A stretch of 59,788 nt of DNA from Candidatus Gagatemarchaeum stordalenia (GCA_003164815.1 PLUF01000032.1:1-59788); one strand, 5' to 3'; counted from the first letter of the stretch, positions 1 to 7,835 are shown. Made by a program: numbers and translations. Notes: generated by a model not told the origin, from the letters alone.

Positions 1-25
1 CCATAATAATTACGCACAAGGTCTA

Positions 26-229
26 TTGAATCTCGTCGCTGACTTCGCAATCTGGTTCGCGATATCAATAGCGATTGCTTCAACCTTTACGATTAGGAGA
101 TTTCTTCCAGCCATTCCAGCAGGAGCGGTCTTGACTCTTGCCATGCTACTCTTGCGTCCCCTGTCGATTGTAGCGCCAACCCCTGGAATGGAGACCGCCG
201 TCCCTAGAAGGAAGGCGACTATCTTCTGA
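26..229 (+). CDS. Short hydrophobic ORF, possibly a gene remnant
   Basis: A 67-residue frame with a TTG start encodes two hydrophobic stretches (about residues 5-22 and 29-50) and a short polar tail. No family is recognised. It lies at the window edge in AT-rich DNA and runs straight into a fragment that resembles the end of an ABC transporter ATPase, so it may be part of a decayed transporter locus or chance coding potential. No convincing promoter is visible because the upstream sequence is cut off. Confidence 0.2.
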   Translation: MNLVADFAIWFAISIAIASTFTIRRFLPAIPAGAVLTLAMLLLRPLSIVAPTPGMETAVPRRKATIF

Positions 230-327
230 TTGACCTAGAAGGGCCGCACGAAGTTCCAAACATAGTGTCTGAACTTGTCTCGAAGGGAATCCAGATTCGC
301 GAAGTCAAGGAAATGCTAAGTCCTTAA
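208..327 (+). pseudogene. Fragment resembling the C-terminus of an ABC transporter ATPase
   Basis: The frame between the stop at 205-207 and the stop at 325-327 encodes 39 residues ending in VSELVSKGIQIREVKEMLSP. This resembles the regulatory tail of ABC-2-type ATPases, where a V..LV..GI.I.EV segment follows the nucleotide-binding domain. No start codon, Walker A, signature motif or Walker B is present, and an in-frame stop lies directly upstream. It is read as a remnant of a transporter gene. The match is short and judged by eye. Confidence 0.35.
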
Positions 328-379
328 GATGAGGTTAATCCAATGAAATTTCCTCAAACAAGGAGAGTGCGATAAAGAA

Positions 380-664
380 TTGGCTATTGGGATCTACATC
401 GTTATAGGAGCTATTCTAGTTGTTCTAGTTGTTATATCACTCTTGTTTTTGCTCGGAAGAAGAGGTCGCGGCAGATTAGTCGAGTGTCCAAAGTGCGGAG
501 CTCAATTCAAACGGCCAGCCTTCGCCGAGAAGGTAGTCGGGTTTGGACCAGGACCAGCGTTGCCGGGCATCGGAGATTTCACGTGCCCAAAGTGCAATTA
601 CAGAGCCAGTACCTCTAGCTTCAGGTACGAGAACGAGAAGGAAAGTAATCCCAGCGAAAAGTAG
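380..664 (+). CDS. Membrane-anchored zinc-ribbon protein
   Basis: A 94-residue protein with one N-terminal membrane segment (about residues 4-25), a basic stretch RRGRGR, then two CPKC knuckles at residues 36-39 and 69-72 that would hold one zinc ion in a cytoplasmic ribbon. The tail is charged. The start is a TTG. Such proteins are common in archaea and their roles are mostly unknown; the ribbon could bind nucleic acid or a partner protein. The gene sits alone in an AT-rich stretch between remnants and a membrane protein gene. Confidence 0.6.
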   Translation: MAIGIYIVIGAILVVLVVISLLFLLGRRGRGRLVECPKCGAQFKRPAFAEKVVGFGPGPALPGIGDFTCPKCNYRASTSSFRYENEKESNPSEK

Positions 665-688
665 CTCGCCTCAAAAAAGCGTTAGTCC

Positions 689-859
689 TCACGCGATGGT
701 TCTGATGAGCTCGAACCCGCTCGAATAGGTGAATGCGGCGTGCAACTGGTTCAACGCACTCTGGCTCGTGATGGGACCCGCGTCCCCTTCAGGGTAATAT
801 GATCCGTTTGAGCCAAGTCCAAGATGTCTCCTAATTCCAATGATCAGAATCGCGGACAA
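689..859 (-). pseudogene. Orphan ORF, possibly the tail of a degraded gene
   Basis: On the minus strand an open frame of 56 codons from a TTG, or slightly more back to a stop at 875-877, ends at a TGA. It contains the segments GSYYPEGDAGPITSQSALNQ and FTYSSGFELIRTIA, which look like ordinary protein rather than random translation. There is no promoter or good start, and the family is not recognised. It may be the end of a degraded gene. It overlaps the neighbourhood of the promoter for the gene at 920. Confidence 0.22.
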
Positions 860-864
860 CCCGC

Positions 865-884
865 TCGGACAAAACTATTAATCA
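865..884 (+). promoter_or_regulatory. Promoter-like block, copy 1 of a 20-nt repeat
   Basis: The block beginning TCGGACAAAACTATTAATCA contains a TATA-like ACTATTAAT and lies 36 nt before the ATG at 920. The identical 20 bases occur at 1552-1571, 34 nt before the next gene. The matching position relative to both starts suggests a duplicated promoter or shared regulation. Confidence 0.5.
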
Positions 885-919
885 CCAATTGATCTCGTCA
901 GACACAACGGCGCCATGAT

Positions 920-1510
920 ATGTCCTCGGAACGCAGCCGACCAACCGACGGACTGACGGAGATACGACAATACGGCGGTTCCATGCTCTCAGTCGCCGGT
1001 CGCAAGGAAGGCGGGAAGGTGGTGCTTACGAACAAGAACCTCGTCTTCGTCTTCGCGCGACCGCCCAGGCAGGTGGTCGCATTGAGGAGCATAAGCAACG
1101 TCGAATCTGCTCGTGAGGAACTGGTCTTGAGGTCGGCCGACTCTGAGATCGCCCGCTTTGGAATCTATGAGAAGGACCAACGAGATGCATGGATCAAAGA
1201 CATCGAGAACGCAAGAGTACTCGCAGAACAGAGGGGCGAATCGATCGAGGAAGAACTCTCGGCGGTGCCAGAAGGGCCCGCCATGGCTGCGGTCGCGGCT
1301 GACTACACCTCGGAAGGTCAGATGGGCGTCCTCTTCTTCGCAATAGGCGGGACGATGTTATTGTGGGCCTACTTCTGGATTCTGCAAAGCAACGCTGGTT
1401 TCGGCAATAACACGCTTGGGGGAGGATGGGTCCAATACGGTCTGGCTTTTCTCGGCCTTCTTCTGATAGGTTCGGGGTTGCACGGGATACTCAAGTCTGC
1501 AGTCCATTGA
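920..1510 (+). CDS. PH-like domain membrane protein
   Basis: A 196-residue protein. Residues 10-90 look like a small beta-rich bacterial PH/GRAM-type domain: a basic patch is followed by VVLTNKNLVFVFARP, a usual pattern in these domains, and then a helix. A linker leads to two C-terminal membrane helices (about 133-155 and 170-191). The domain order puts the PH-like part in the cytoplasm. The family is linked to membrane-associated sensing or scaffolding, but no specific role can be assigned. The ATG at 920 is preceded by a TATA-like box inside the 20-nt block shared with the next gene. Confidence 0.6.
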   Translation: MSSERSRPTDGLTEIRQYGGSMLSVAGRKEGGKVVLTNKNLVFVFARPPRQVVALRSISNVESAREELVLRSADSEIARFGIYEKDQRDAWIKDIENARVLAEQRGESIEEELSAVPEGPAMAAVAADYTSEGQMGVLFFAIGGTMLLWAYFWILQSNAGFGNNTLGGGWVQYGLAFLGLLLIGSGLHGILKSAVH

Positions 1511-1551
1511 TGCGCGGTCTTCTCAAGCCACGATTCTCTCAGTATGCTGGT

Positions 1552-1571
1552 TCGGACAAAACTATTAATCA
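1552..1571 (+). promoter_or_regulatory. Promoter-like block, copy 2 of a 20-nt repeat
   Basis: The 20 bases are identical to 865-884 and lie 34 nt before the ATG at 1605. The TATA-like ACTATTAAT is in the same place relative to the start codon. A purine-rich GAGGTG lies between the box and the start. Confidence 0.5.
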
Positions 1572-1604
1572 AGAATCGAGCCTGTTCAAATGAGGTGCGA
1601 TTGA

Positions 1605-2384
1605 ATGGGCGAACAGTCCTCCCGAAGCTACCTTCCCATCGTCGCGGCGATACTCATAGCCGGCGCCCTAATCTCCGCGAGCCTGTTGATAGCAGTGGGC
1701 GGGGCGTCAAAGGCCTCGACCAAGACGAGCGACGTCACAATTACCGGCACCTCGACCCTCACGCAGTCAGCGACCAACCAAACGGTCGATACAGCTCCTC
1801 CGGTGCAGAATTTCGGAAGTCAGTACTTTGAACCACCTTCGGGCATCCTGATTCCGGCGAATACCTTGATTTGGACCAATTTCCAATTGAACGAGACCAC
1901 CAACGCTTTTGTTGGAGCATCAATTGTCTTGTTCCCTTTCCCTGATGCCGCGGGCGTTAATGTAACTGTAGCCGTCTATGTGAATGGGCTTCTCAACGTG
2001 AACTCTACAACGCCTCTGCTGAATCATGATTACGGAATCAACTCCTCATTGATTCCCTCTGCTAACTCTTCTAATTCGATTTTCGCCCTAACCGGTCTGA
2101 TTCCAACTGTGGGAATGGGCACGCAAACAGGATCGGCAGTGAGTCTCAATAATGGCACAACCATCACTATTGCCGTTTCCAGTGATAGATCTATCTGGCT
2201 CGCTGGTTGGTCTCAAATAGATGTGTCAAAGGGGACAGGTCCTCAGTTCGGACGATCTACCGGACAACTTGCTGGCACATACGAAGCGTCAGAGACCGGG
2301 ACTTTTCTTCCTCCCAATTTACTGCCCCATGCAACGACTACGCTAACCTTTGAACTTCAAATTTCGGGAGCGCTAAGTCAATGA
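1605..2384 (+). CDS. Surface protein with N-terminal membrane anchor
   Basis: A 259-residue protein with a short polar N-terminus, one hydrophobic segment (about residues 9-31) acting as signal peptide or anchor, and a Thr/Ser-rich linker (about 38-60). The rest is an Asn-, Thr- and Ser-rich beta-type domain with several possible N-glycosylation sites (for example NETT, NVTV, NSTT). No enzyme signature is visible. It is most likely exposed outside the cell. It shares a promoter block with the upstream PH-like gene and may be co-regulated with it. The family is not recognised. Confidence 0.6.
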   Translation: MGEQSSRSYLPIVAAILIAGALISASLLIAVGGASKASTKTSDVTITGTSTLTQSATNQTVDTAPPVQNFGSQYFEPPSGILIPANTLIWTNFQLNETTNAFVGASIVLFPFPDAAGVNVTVAVYVNGLLNVNSTTPLLNHDYGINSSLIPSANSSNSIFALTGLIPTVGMGTQTGSAVSLNNGTTITIAVSSDRSIWLAGWSQIDVSKGTGPQFGRSTGQLAGTYEASETGTFLPPNLLPHATTTLTFELQISGALSQ

Positions 2385-2727
2385 AGAGCATAGCTTCGAA
2401 AAACCTTCCCAGTGACCCTGACTGTAGTAAGTACAACGAACAGCACTACCGCTTCCAATCCATAGGCAGAGGATTGCGCTACCATGGCCGTGTGACTTTT
2501 TGCGACAACCCGCTACAAGTCCCTATGCAAGAGAGTATCTGCTGAAATCCATCCGATGCACAAGGAGAGGACGGAGGAAGTAGGGGTGAAAGCCCGGTGA
2601 TGCGAAAGTATCAGGCCGGGTTTGGGAGGGAGGGCGCGTGTCTTCCCGCCGGAGTGATTCGGACGTCGCCGCGCTCTCGTATCTCAGCATGTTGACCATG
2701 TTTTAAGCTGAATCCGACCAGGGTCTC
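2385..2727. other. Gene-free stretch holding a group II intron-like hairpin
   Basis: No ORF of significance is present on either strand. The only structure seen is the domain-V-like hairpin at 2590-2623 and the G-rich sequence after it. No reverse transcriptase frame lies upstream or downstream, so any intron here is ORF-less or a remnant. A TATA-like TTTTAAG near 2701 could serve the small ORF at 2728. Confidence 0.5.
2590..2623 (+). ncRNA. Group II intron domain V-like hairpin (remnant)
   Basis: The 34 nt fold as group II domain V. A lower stem AAGCCCGGT / GCCGGGTTT carries the AGC catalytic triad in its 5' strand. A two-base bulge (AG, usually AC or similar) follows, then an upper stem GATGC / GTATC capped by a GAAA tetraloop. 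All pairs are Watson-Crick or G-U. The length of 34 nt, the triad position, the bulge and the GAAA loop all match the family. The following TGGGAGGGAGGG resembles the junction and start of domain VI. No intron-encoded protein was found. RNA fold and register were worked out by eye. Confidence 0.65.
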
Positions 2728-2955
2728 ATGAGCTCTCGAAACGCATCTACCCTCGGACAGACCCGCGAGAGGATCATCATCCTCCTCGTAGCGCTGTCGG
2801 TCCCGCTGATCGTCCAGTTCTTCCTCTACATCCTCGCGAACAAAGCCGGGGCGACGTCGCTTCCGGTCGTCGGCTACGGAATCTCAGCATGCGCCGCAGC
2901 GGCCTGCACCGCAAACGGGGTCAGCGCGATATGGCTTCCGGGCGGCCTGAGGTAG
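2728..2955 (+). CDS. Small ORF with one membrane segment, doubtful
   Basis: A 75-residue frame with an ATG, a short polar N-terminus and a hydrophobic helix (about residues 16-38, IIILLVALSVPLIVQFFLYI). Its last third overlaps the 3' end of the minus-strand membrane protein gene at 2874-3293 and looks like antisense translation of it. A TATA-like TTTTAAG lies about 27 nt upstream. It may be a truncated membrane protein whose original 3' end was lost. Confidence 0.3.
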   Translation: MSSRNASTLGQTRERIIILLVALSVPLIVQFFLYILANKAGATSLPVVGYGISACAAAACTANGVSAIWLPGGLR

Positions 2956-3293
2956 TGCATGGTAGCGGCCGTCAGGACGATGCCGGAAATCCCCTGGACG
3001 ATGATCAGGGAGTACCAGAAGAGCGAGAACATCCTGAGGGTCCAAGACAGGCTCACCCCTGCAGAGATGGAGAGATAGACGACGTAGGGAAGGACTTCCT
3101 TCTTCCTGCCAGGCCTGTTCGTCCCTGCGTCGAGGAGCCCCAGATAGCTCAGGACAGCCCACCAGTTCCTCAGGCTGCCGTCGTCCCTGAGGGGATGAAG
3201 CAGCCTTGATAGGTCATGCCGGTACAGAATCAAGACGAAGGCGATCCAGTAAGCAACCGGAAGGTACAGGAAGACGGCTTCCTCAGAGTTCAT
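2874..3293 (-). CDS. Four-helix membrane protein of unknown function
   Basis: A 139-residue hydrophobic protein with about four membrane segments and a charged middle loop (RDDGSLRNWW and NRPGRKKEV). No family is recognised. The ATG at 3293 has a TATA-like TTAAG about 25 nt upstream on its strand. It is divergent from the HTH gene at 3456, so the two share an intergenic control region. The alternative frame on the same strand (2884-3162) is Arg-rich and is treated as a shadow. Confidence 0.5.
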   Translation of the reverse strand: MNSEEAVFLYLPVAYWIAFVLILYRHDLSRLLHPLRDDGSLRNWWAVLSYLGLLDAGTNRPGRKKEVLPYVVYLSISAGVSLSWTLRMFSLFWYSLIIVQGISGIVLTAATMHYLRPPGSHIALTPFAVQAAAAHAEIP

Positions 3294-3455
3294 CTGATGG
3301 TGAGTAGTCGGTCGTTCTTAAGGGAGATTCAGGTGCTTTGGAATTCCCTTGATGCTGGTCAACGGCCGGAGACCTCCTATTCCTGGTGCCTGTGAGGTTG
3401 TCAATGACTGAGGTATTAAATCGAGGCCTCTCTGTTCTCTCCATCGGGACAGAGC

Positions 3456-4334
3456 ATGGCCGAAGACAAGCCGGGAGACGAGTTCAACTCTGCGAACGCA
3501 GAGCTGTATGACACTCTTGCGCATCCGAGCAGGATTCTGATCCTGAAGGCCCTGTCCGACCGTCCAGAGGGTTTCGCCGAACTGAAGCGGACGACCGGCA
3601 TCGAGAGCAGCGGAAACCTCACGTTCCATCTGAACAAGCTGGGCCGGCTCGTCAAGACGGGCCCCGAGGGGAAGTACTGCCTGACCGACGAGGGCAAGGA
3701 GGCCGTCAGAGTCGTCGAGGCCACCGAGAGGCTCAATCTGGGAAAACGACAGGAACGACCGCGCGAGCGAGGCCCGAGGGTCGACACGAAGGTTGCTGTC
3801 ATCCTGCTGGCTCTGGGGATAGTTCTCGCCATCGCCGTGATGGCGACGGGCTCCTTCCTCGCCACCCAGACGCAGACCATCCCGGCGGGCCCCATCACTC
3901 TTCCGGTCAGCTTCACGCTGCAGCCCGGGGAGTCAAAGGTTCTCTTCGCGGAAGGCGGCGGTGGCGCGGGGTACAGCGGTGTGTTGCAGATTCAATACGT
4001 CGGGGTCACCTCTCCCCAACAGGCTGCGGAGTTTCAGATCACCGCCTCCGGAACCTATAACGGTACTAGACCGCTGTTCAGCACGCAATCCGAATACGCG
4101 GACGGCGACTTCTATCCGCCCACAGGGACCCACGAGATGAACTTCTCGGTCTCCAACCCGACGGATGCTCCCGTGACGGTCGTCAGTGTCTACCTGGATG
4201 TGTCGACGATTGTTCAACCGAACCATAGTCTCGGAGAATTGCTCCTTTACCTCGGCGAAGGAATCATCGTCGTTAGCGTCGGCGCGTTTGGCGCTTGGGC
4301 TCTCCTCAGGCGTTACCGCAAGCAGAACCCATGA
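3456..4334 (+). CDS. Membrane-anchored winged-helix (ArsR-like) regulator with ectodomain
   Basis: A 292-residue protein. Residues 10-90 form an ArsR-type winged helix (YDTLAHPSRILILKALSDRP, then the SSGNLTFHLNKLGRL recognition region and a wing ending in YCLTDEGKEAV). A basic linker leads to a membrane helix (about 112-135). A beta-type extracellular domain of about 125 residues follows, then a second membrane helix (about 263-283) and a basic tail. This layout suggests a one-component sensor: an external signal acting on a cytoplasmic DNA-binding domain. A TATA-like TATTAAAT lies about 40 nt before the ATG. No target gene is evident apart from itself and the divergent membrane protein. Confidence 0.75.
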   Translation: MAEDKPGDEFNSANAELYDTLAHPSRILILKALSDRPEGFAELKRTTGIESSGNLTFHLNKLGRLVKTGPEGKYCLTDEGKEAVRVVEATERLNLGKRQERPRERGPRVDTKVAVILLALGIVLAIAVMATGSFLATQTQTIPAGPITLPVSFTLQPGESKVLFAEGGGGAGYSGVLQIQYVGVTSPQQAAEFQITASGTYNGTRPLFSTQSEYADGDFYPPTGTHEMNFSVSNPTDAPVTVVSVYLDVSTIVQPNHSLGELLLYLGEGIIVVSVGAFGAWALLRRYRKQNP

Positions 4335-5207
4335 AGACCCCCCCGCCGCATCATCTGCGCGTACGGGGACAAACGGACCCTATGGCTCGATCACGGGGTT
4401 GCCAAGTTACCTCGCGAGGGTTGCCAAAATCCTTCCCGAGAATGGCAACCTTTCCGCCCCGTGTTAAATACTGACAGGGCCTCAGACGTCGTATTCTATC
4501 TTTCTCTCTGATCTCGGCAGGCATCTGAACTTTAGGCACTAGCGTGTGCCATCGAACGCCATTGTTCGTAAGCCGCAGAGAGAGAAAACTGGATACCCGT
4601 GACGCCTCATCTGATTCATCGATATGACGATGAGTGCCGTCTTTGGTTGACCGTTTCCCATCCGGACGGAAGTATCCGGGCCCAACGGCCATCCTCTGGG
4701 CATACAGTTGCCATCAGTCCACCCAGAAGGATGCGAAACAACTTCTCCTCCATCGGCCTTCAGGAGGATGACGGAAGCGGAAGCTTCACCCCCGTTCCTT
4801 GACCGGTCCGGGCCGCAGCCATATCCAATAGTTTCTACCCAACCACTGGGCAGGAACGCGGCTGCGACTTGAGGACCGGCTAGACAGACCACATCGGGCC
4901 GATTATTATGCGCCCATGCGATCCCGGACGGGGACCCAGTGAAGCCTCTGACTTTCGCCATCTCTCCCTGAAATCATCCGCGGCATCGAGCACGAGAAGC
5001 TGGAGCGCCTAGGCCGGTCGCAGAACCACCGGGAGCATTCCAGGACGAAAGGCAGGAGACCGAAAAACATGCAAGGGGTTCAAGGAATTCTGAAGAGTGG
5101 AGGGACGAAGCCGGCGTTGTAGTGCCCTTCAATCCCCTCAATCTTGGTCACACTCTTGGCTCACGAGGTCGACGGGATTTGGCCGACCGGCCGCCCAGTC
5201 GACCCAG
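4335..5207. other. Long gene-poor stretch
   Basis: About 870 nt without a convincing gene. Frames of up to 140 codons exist on the minus strand (4539-4961, 4351-4692), but they are Arg-, Gly- and Pro-rich with no domain pattern and look like chance. The visible structure is the TTGCCA-type repeat cluster and TATA-like box at about 4396-4473. No tRNA or recognised ncRNA was found. The stretch may contain a noncoding transcript or decayed genes. Confidence 0.4.
4396..4473 (+). promoter_or_regulatory. Repeated GGTTGCCA motif with TATA-like box
   Basis: GGGTTGCCAA occurs twice in direct orientation (about 4396-4406 and 4419-4428). An inverted GGCAACC at about 4444-4450 gives a perfect 7-bp inverted repeat with the second copy. 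A TATA-like GTTAAATAC follows at about 4462-4471. The arrangement resembles an operator next to an archaeal promoter reading rightwards, but no gene follows it. Confidence 0.35.
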
Positions 5208-6356
5208 TCAGGCGACTCTTAGCTTCTTGATTACCTTCTCGTCTAAGTCAATCCCGAGCCCCGGGCCCTTCGGGACCTGCAGCTTGCCGTTCTTGACCTC
5301 GAACTTCTCCTTCACCAGGTCGTGGACCAGCGGGTTCGGCTCCTGCTTGTACTCACAGAGGAAGCCGTCCGGGGACGAGACCGCCAGGTGCAGGGATGCG
5401 GCGGTGTTCACGGCGGTAGACCAGTTGTGAGGGACCCACATGATGTTGTTGATGTGCGCCAGCTCGACGACCCTCTTCATCTCCGAGATGCCCCCGACCT
5501 TGCTCGCGTCCGGCTGGAGCACGTCTGCCGCCCTGCGCTTGATCACCTCGTTGAAGTCGTAGACCGTGTAGAGCTCCTCCCCGAAGGCCACGGGCACATC
5601 GAGGGCCCTGGCGAGCTCTGCGTAGCCTTCCAGGTCGTCCTGCGGCAACGCCTCCTCGAACCAGAACGCGTCGTACTTCTCGACCATCTTGCCCATCTTC
5701 ACCGCATACGGGACCTTCCAGTTGACGTACCTGCCCACGTCGATCATCATCCAGGTCTTGGGCCCAATCCGGTCCCTAATCAGAGCGACCATCTCCTCGT
5801 CCTTCCGGAAGTCCGCCCCGAACGGCTTCGAGGGGACCATGCCCCACCCGAACTTCGTGCCCGCGTAGCCCATCTTCGCGTACTTCGCCCCCTTCTTGGC
5901 CGTCCCCTCGGGGTCGTCCATGTCGAAGAGGAGGCTGGCGTAGATCGGGATCTCGGTCTTGTACTGGCCGCCAAGGAGCTGGCATGCCCGGACGCCGAGG
6001 GCCTTCCCCGCGATGTCGACGAGGGCCGTGTCTATCCCGCTGAGGGCGAAGGTGGAGAGCCCTCTCAACCCGTACCAGTAGGTCGCCTCGTAGAGCCGCT
6101 CCCATATCTTGCGGAACTCGATGGGGTTCTCGCCCTTCACCCTCGGAGCGATACCCCGCTCTATGAGCTCCTTCACCGCGAATGCGGCCTCGCCGTTCTC
6201 GCTCCCCACGCAGGCCTCGCCCCAGCCATGGATGCCCTCGTCCGTGTCGACCCTCACAACCAGCTGGTATCCGGTGTAACCTCCCACGTTGGCCTCGCCT
6301 TCGTAGCTGTCGTCCTGCGCGTAGAGGATTATCGGCTCGACGTTAGTGATCTTCAT
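5208..6356 (-). CDS. Enolase-superfamily (mandelate racemase/sugar-acid dehydratase) enzyme
   Basis: A 382-residue enzyme with the N-terminal capping domain (1-125) and the TIM barrel of the mandelate racemase/muconate lactonizing group. Visible active-site elements are K168 (TKFGW), metal ligands D206 (IDVGRY), E234/E235 (FWFEE) and E260/E261 (GEELYT), then D283 and H310 (VPHNW) as a likely general base pair. Family members dehydrate sugar acids such as galactonate or gluconate; archaeal ones feed a non-phosphorylated Entner-Doudoroff route. The exact substrate cannot be read from sequence. A TATA-like box lies about 30 nt before the ATG. The divergent neighbour is a broken SDR, a common partner in sugar oxidation. 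Confidence 0.85.
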   Translation of the reverse strand: MKITNVEPIILYAQDDSYEGEANVGGYTGYQLVVRVDTDEGIHGWGEACVGSENGEAAFAVKELIERGIAPRVKGENPIEFRKIWERLYEATYWYGLRGLSTFALSGIDTALVDIAGKALGVRACQLLGGQYKTEIPIYASLLFDMDDPEGTAKKGAKYAKMGYAGTKFGWGMVPSKPFGADFRKDEEMVALIRDRIGPKTWMMIDVGRYVNWKVPYAVKMGKMVEKYDAFWFEEALPQDDLEGYAELARALDVPVAFGEELYTVYDFNEVIKRRAADVLQPDASKVGGISEMKRVVELAHINNIMWVPHNWSTAVNTAASLHLAVSSPDGFLCEYKQEPNPLVHDLVKEKFEVKNGKLQVPKGPGLGIDLDEKVIKKLRVA

Positions 6357-6446
6357 GCGGACTCCGGTCTGGCCAAACTGCCCTATATTCCTACCTCGGA
6401 CCTGACGCGCTCATTCGCAAGAATCCTTGAATATCCAGACGAGGCC

Positions 6447-6967
6447 ATGGCGGCCATGAACAGCGGCAGGCTCTCCGGCAAGGCGGCGGTAGTCACCGGG
6501 TCCGGGTCTGGAATCGGGAGGGGGATCGCGAGGCTGTTCGCCAAGGCGGGCGCGAGGACGGTCATCGTCGACATCAGGCAGGAGGGCGGGGAGGAGACGC
6601 TATCATCAACACCATCACCATAAACGCGTTGTTCACGCAGCCCGGGACGGCGGGCTACAGCGCGGCCAAGGCAGCGGCCTACACCCTCACGAAGGCGATG
6701 GCTTTGGACTACGCCAAGAACAAGATCAGGGTCAACGGCGTGGCGCCCGGAGAGATACTGACGCCCATGTGGGAGAACAGCTACAACAGCCTCCCGAACG
6801 CCGAGGAGGTCAAGGCGTCGGTGCTGAGGAGGATACCTCTCGGCAGGTTCGGCGCTCCATCGGACGTGGCCTACGCCGCGCTCTGGCTGGCCTCGGATGA
6901 GTCGCAGTACGTCAGGGGACAGGTCATCACCGTCGACGGCGGCATCTCCGCCGGCGTCTATCCGTAA
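6447..6967 (+). pseudogene. Short-chain dehydrogenase with internal deletion and frameshift
   Basis: The first frame (from ATG 6447 or 6456) encodes a normal SDR start: GKAAVVTGSGSGIGRGIARL gives the TGxxxGxG cofactor motif, followed by VDIRQEGGEE. At about 6600 the sequence jumps to a second frame that resumes at IINTITINALFTQPGTAGYS, including YSAAKAA (the YxxxK catalytic pair), and runs to a normal C-terminus VDGGISAGVYP. About 80 residues, including the NNAG region, are missing and the frame changes, so a full enzyme cannot be made. The usual catalytic Ser region reads INTIT. Divergent from the sugar-acid dehydratase. Confidence 0.75.
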
Positions 6968-6974
6968 TCCTGGC

Positions 6975-7835
6975 CTAGGCGATCCGGTCGAACTCGCGCA
7001 TCAACGAGGGTATCTCCGCGACGAGGTCGGAGGCAACCATGTGGAGGCCCACCTTCCTCGCCGCCTCTACCCCCGCGGCACCGTTGATGTAGGCCGCGCA
7101 GCACGCGGCCTCGAACGGGGGGATGCCCTTTGCGCAGAGGCCGGTGACCAGCCCCGTCAGGACGTCCCCGGTCCCACCGGTCGTCATCGCCGGAGTGTGG
7201 GTCCGGTTGAGCGCGACGGCCTCTCCGCTGGATATTATGTCGACGGGGCCCTTGAGCAGTACGGTCATCCCGGACTCCTTGGCCTTGTCCCTGACGAGGC
7301 TCACCCTCGCCTGCAGGTCTCCCTCGACCTTTGCTGAGAAGAGCCTCTCGAACTCGCCGTAGTGTGGGGTGGCGACCATCGGGAACTTCTTCGCCGCCTC
7401 GAGCACCTGCGGCCTGAGCGCGTCGGCGTCGGCGACGAGCGTCTTGCACTTGGTCGAGAACCGCAGCAGGGCATGGACCAGCTCTTCGGGGTTCTGCGGC
7501 CCGAGCCCAGGTCCGACGCCGATGCAGTCTAGTTCAGGCAGCCAGCTCGTGAGCCTGTTGGCATTACCCCTCGTGAGCTTGCTGTCGGGGAGGGGTATCA
7601 CGATGAGGTCGGGTGACATCGCCCGAACGGGGGCCGCGATGACAGCCGGGACGGCGAGGTAGACGAGGTCGAGGCCGGTCCGCAGGGCGGCCATCCCCGC
7701 GTTGAACGGGGCGCCATGATAGATCCTCGACCCGCCTACGATCGCGGCCTTCCCGTTCATCCCCTTGTGGGAGTCCGTCTTCCGAGGCGGAATCTTGGAT
7801 GCCACGTAGGCCCTGTCGATCTCGAGGATGTCCAC
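6975..7835 (-). CDS. nnrD: ADP-dependent NAD(P)H-hydrate dehydratase
   Basis: A 286-residue ribokinase-fold protein of the YjeF C-terminal/CARKD family. It repairs hydrated NADH and NADPH, using ADP (or ATP) to drive dehydration. Signatures are GVGPGLG (about 106-112), ADADAL (135-140), TPHYGEF (156-162) and the anion-hole motif TTGGTGDVLTG (218-228) with its catalytic Asp. Only the dehydratase domain is present; the epimerase domain found fused in many bacteria is absent. The start is a GTG. It lies 12 nt after gfcR on the same strand and is probably co-transcribed. It is convergent with the SDR remnant, 7 nt away. Confidence 0.9.
   Translation of the reverse strand: MDILEIDRAYVASKIPPRKTDSHKGMNGKAAIVGGSRIYHGAPFNAGMAALRTGLDLVYLAVPAVIAAPVRAMSPDLIVIPLPDSKLTRGNANRLTSWLPELDCIGVGPGLGPQNPEELVHALLRFSTKCKTLVADADALRPQVLEAAKKFPMVATPHYGEFERLFSAKVEGDLQARVSLVRDKAKESGMTVLLKGPVDIISSGEAVALNRTHTPAMTTGGTGDVLTGLVTGLCAKGIPPFEAACCAAYINGAAGVEAARKVGLHMVASDLVAEIPSLMREFDRIA

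Noticed and set aside
2540..2700. RNase P or SRP RNA for the structured region
   Set aside because: The conserved cores of these RNAs (P4 elements or the SRP helix 8 motif) were not seen; the 34-nt element fits group II domain V much better.
4539..4961. 140-codon minus-strand frame in the gene-poor stretch
   Set aside because: No domain pattern, no promoter, mixed composition; treated as chance.
5322..6623. 433-codon plus-strand frame antisense to the sugar-acid dehydratase
   Set aside because: Its composition is Arg/Val/Asp-rich with no domain; it mirrors a well-supported gene. Only its last part (from 6447) is used, as the SDR remnant.
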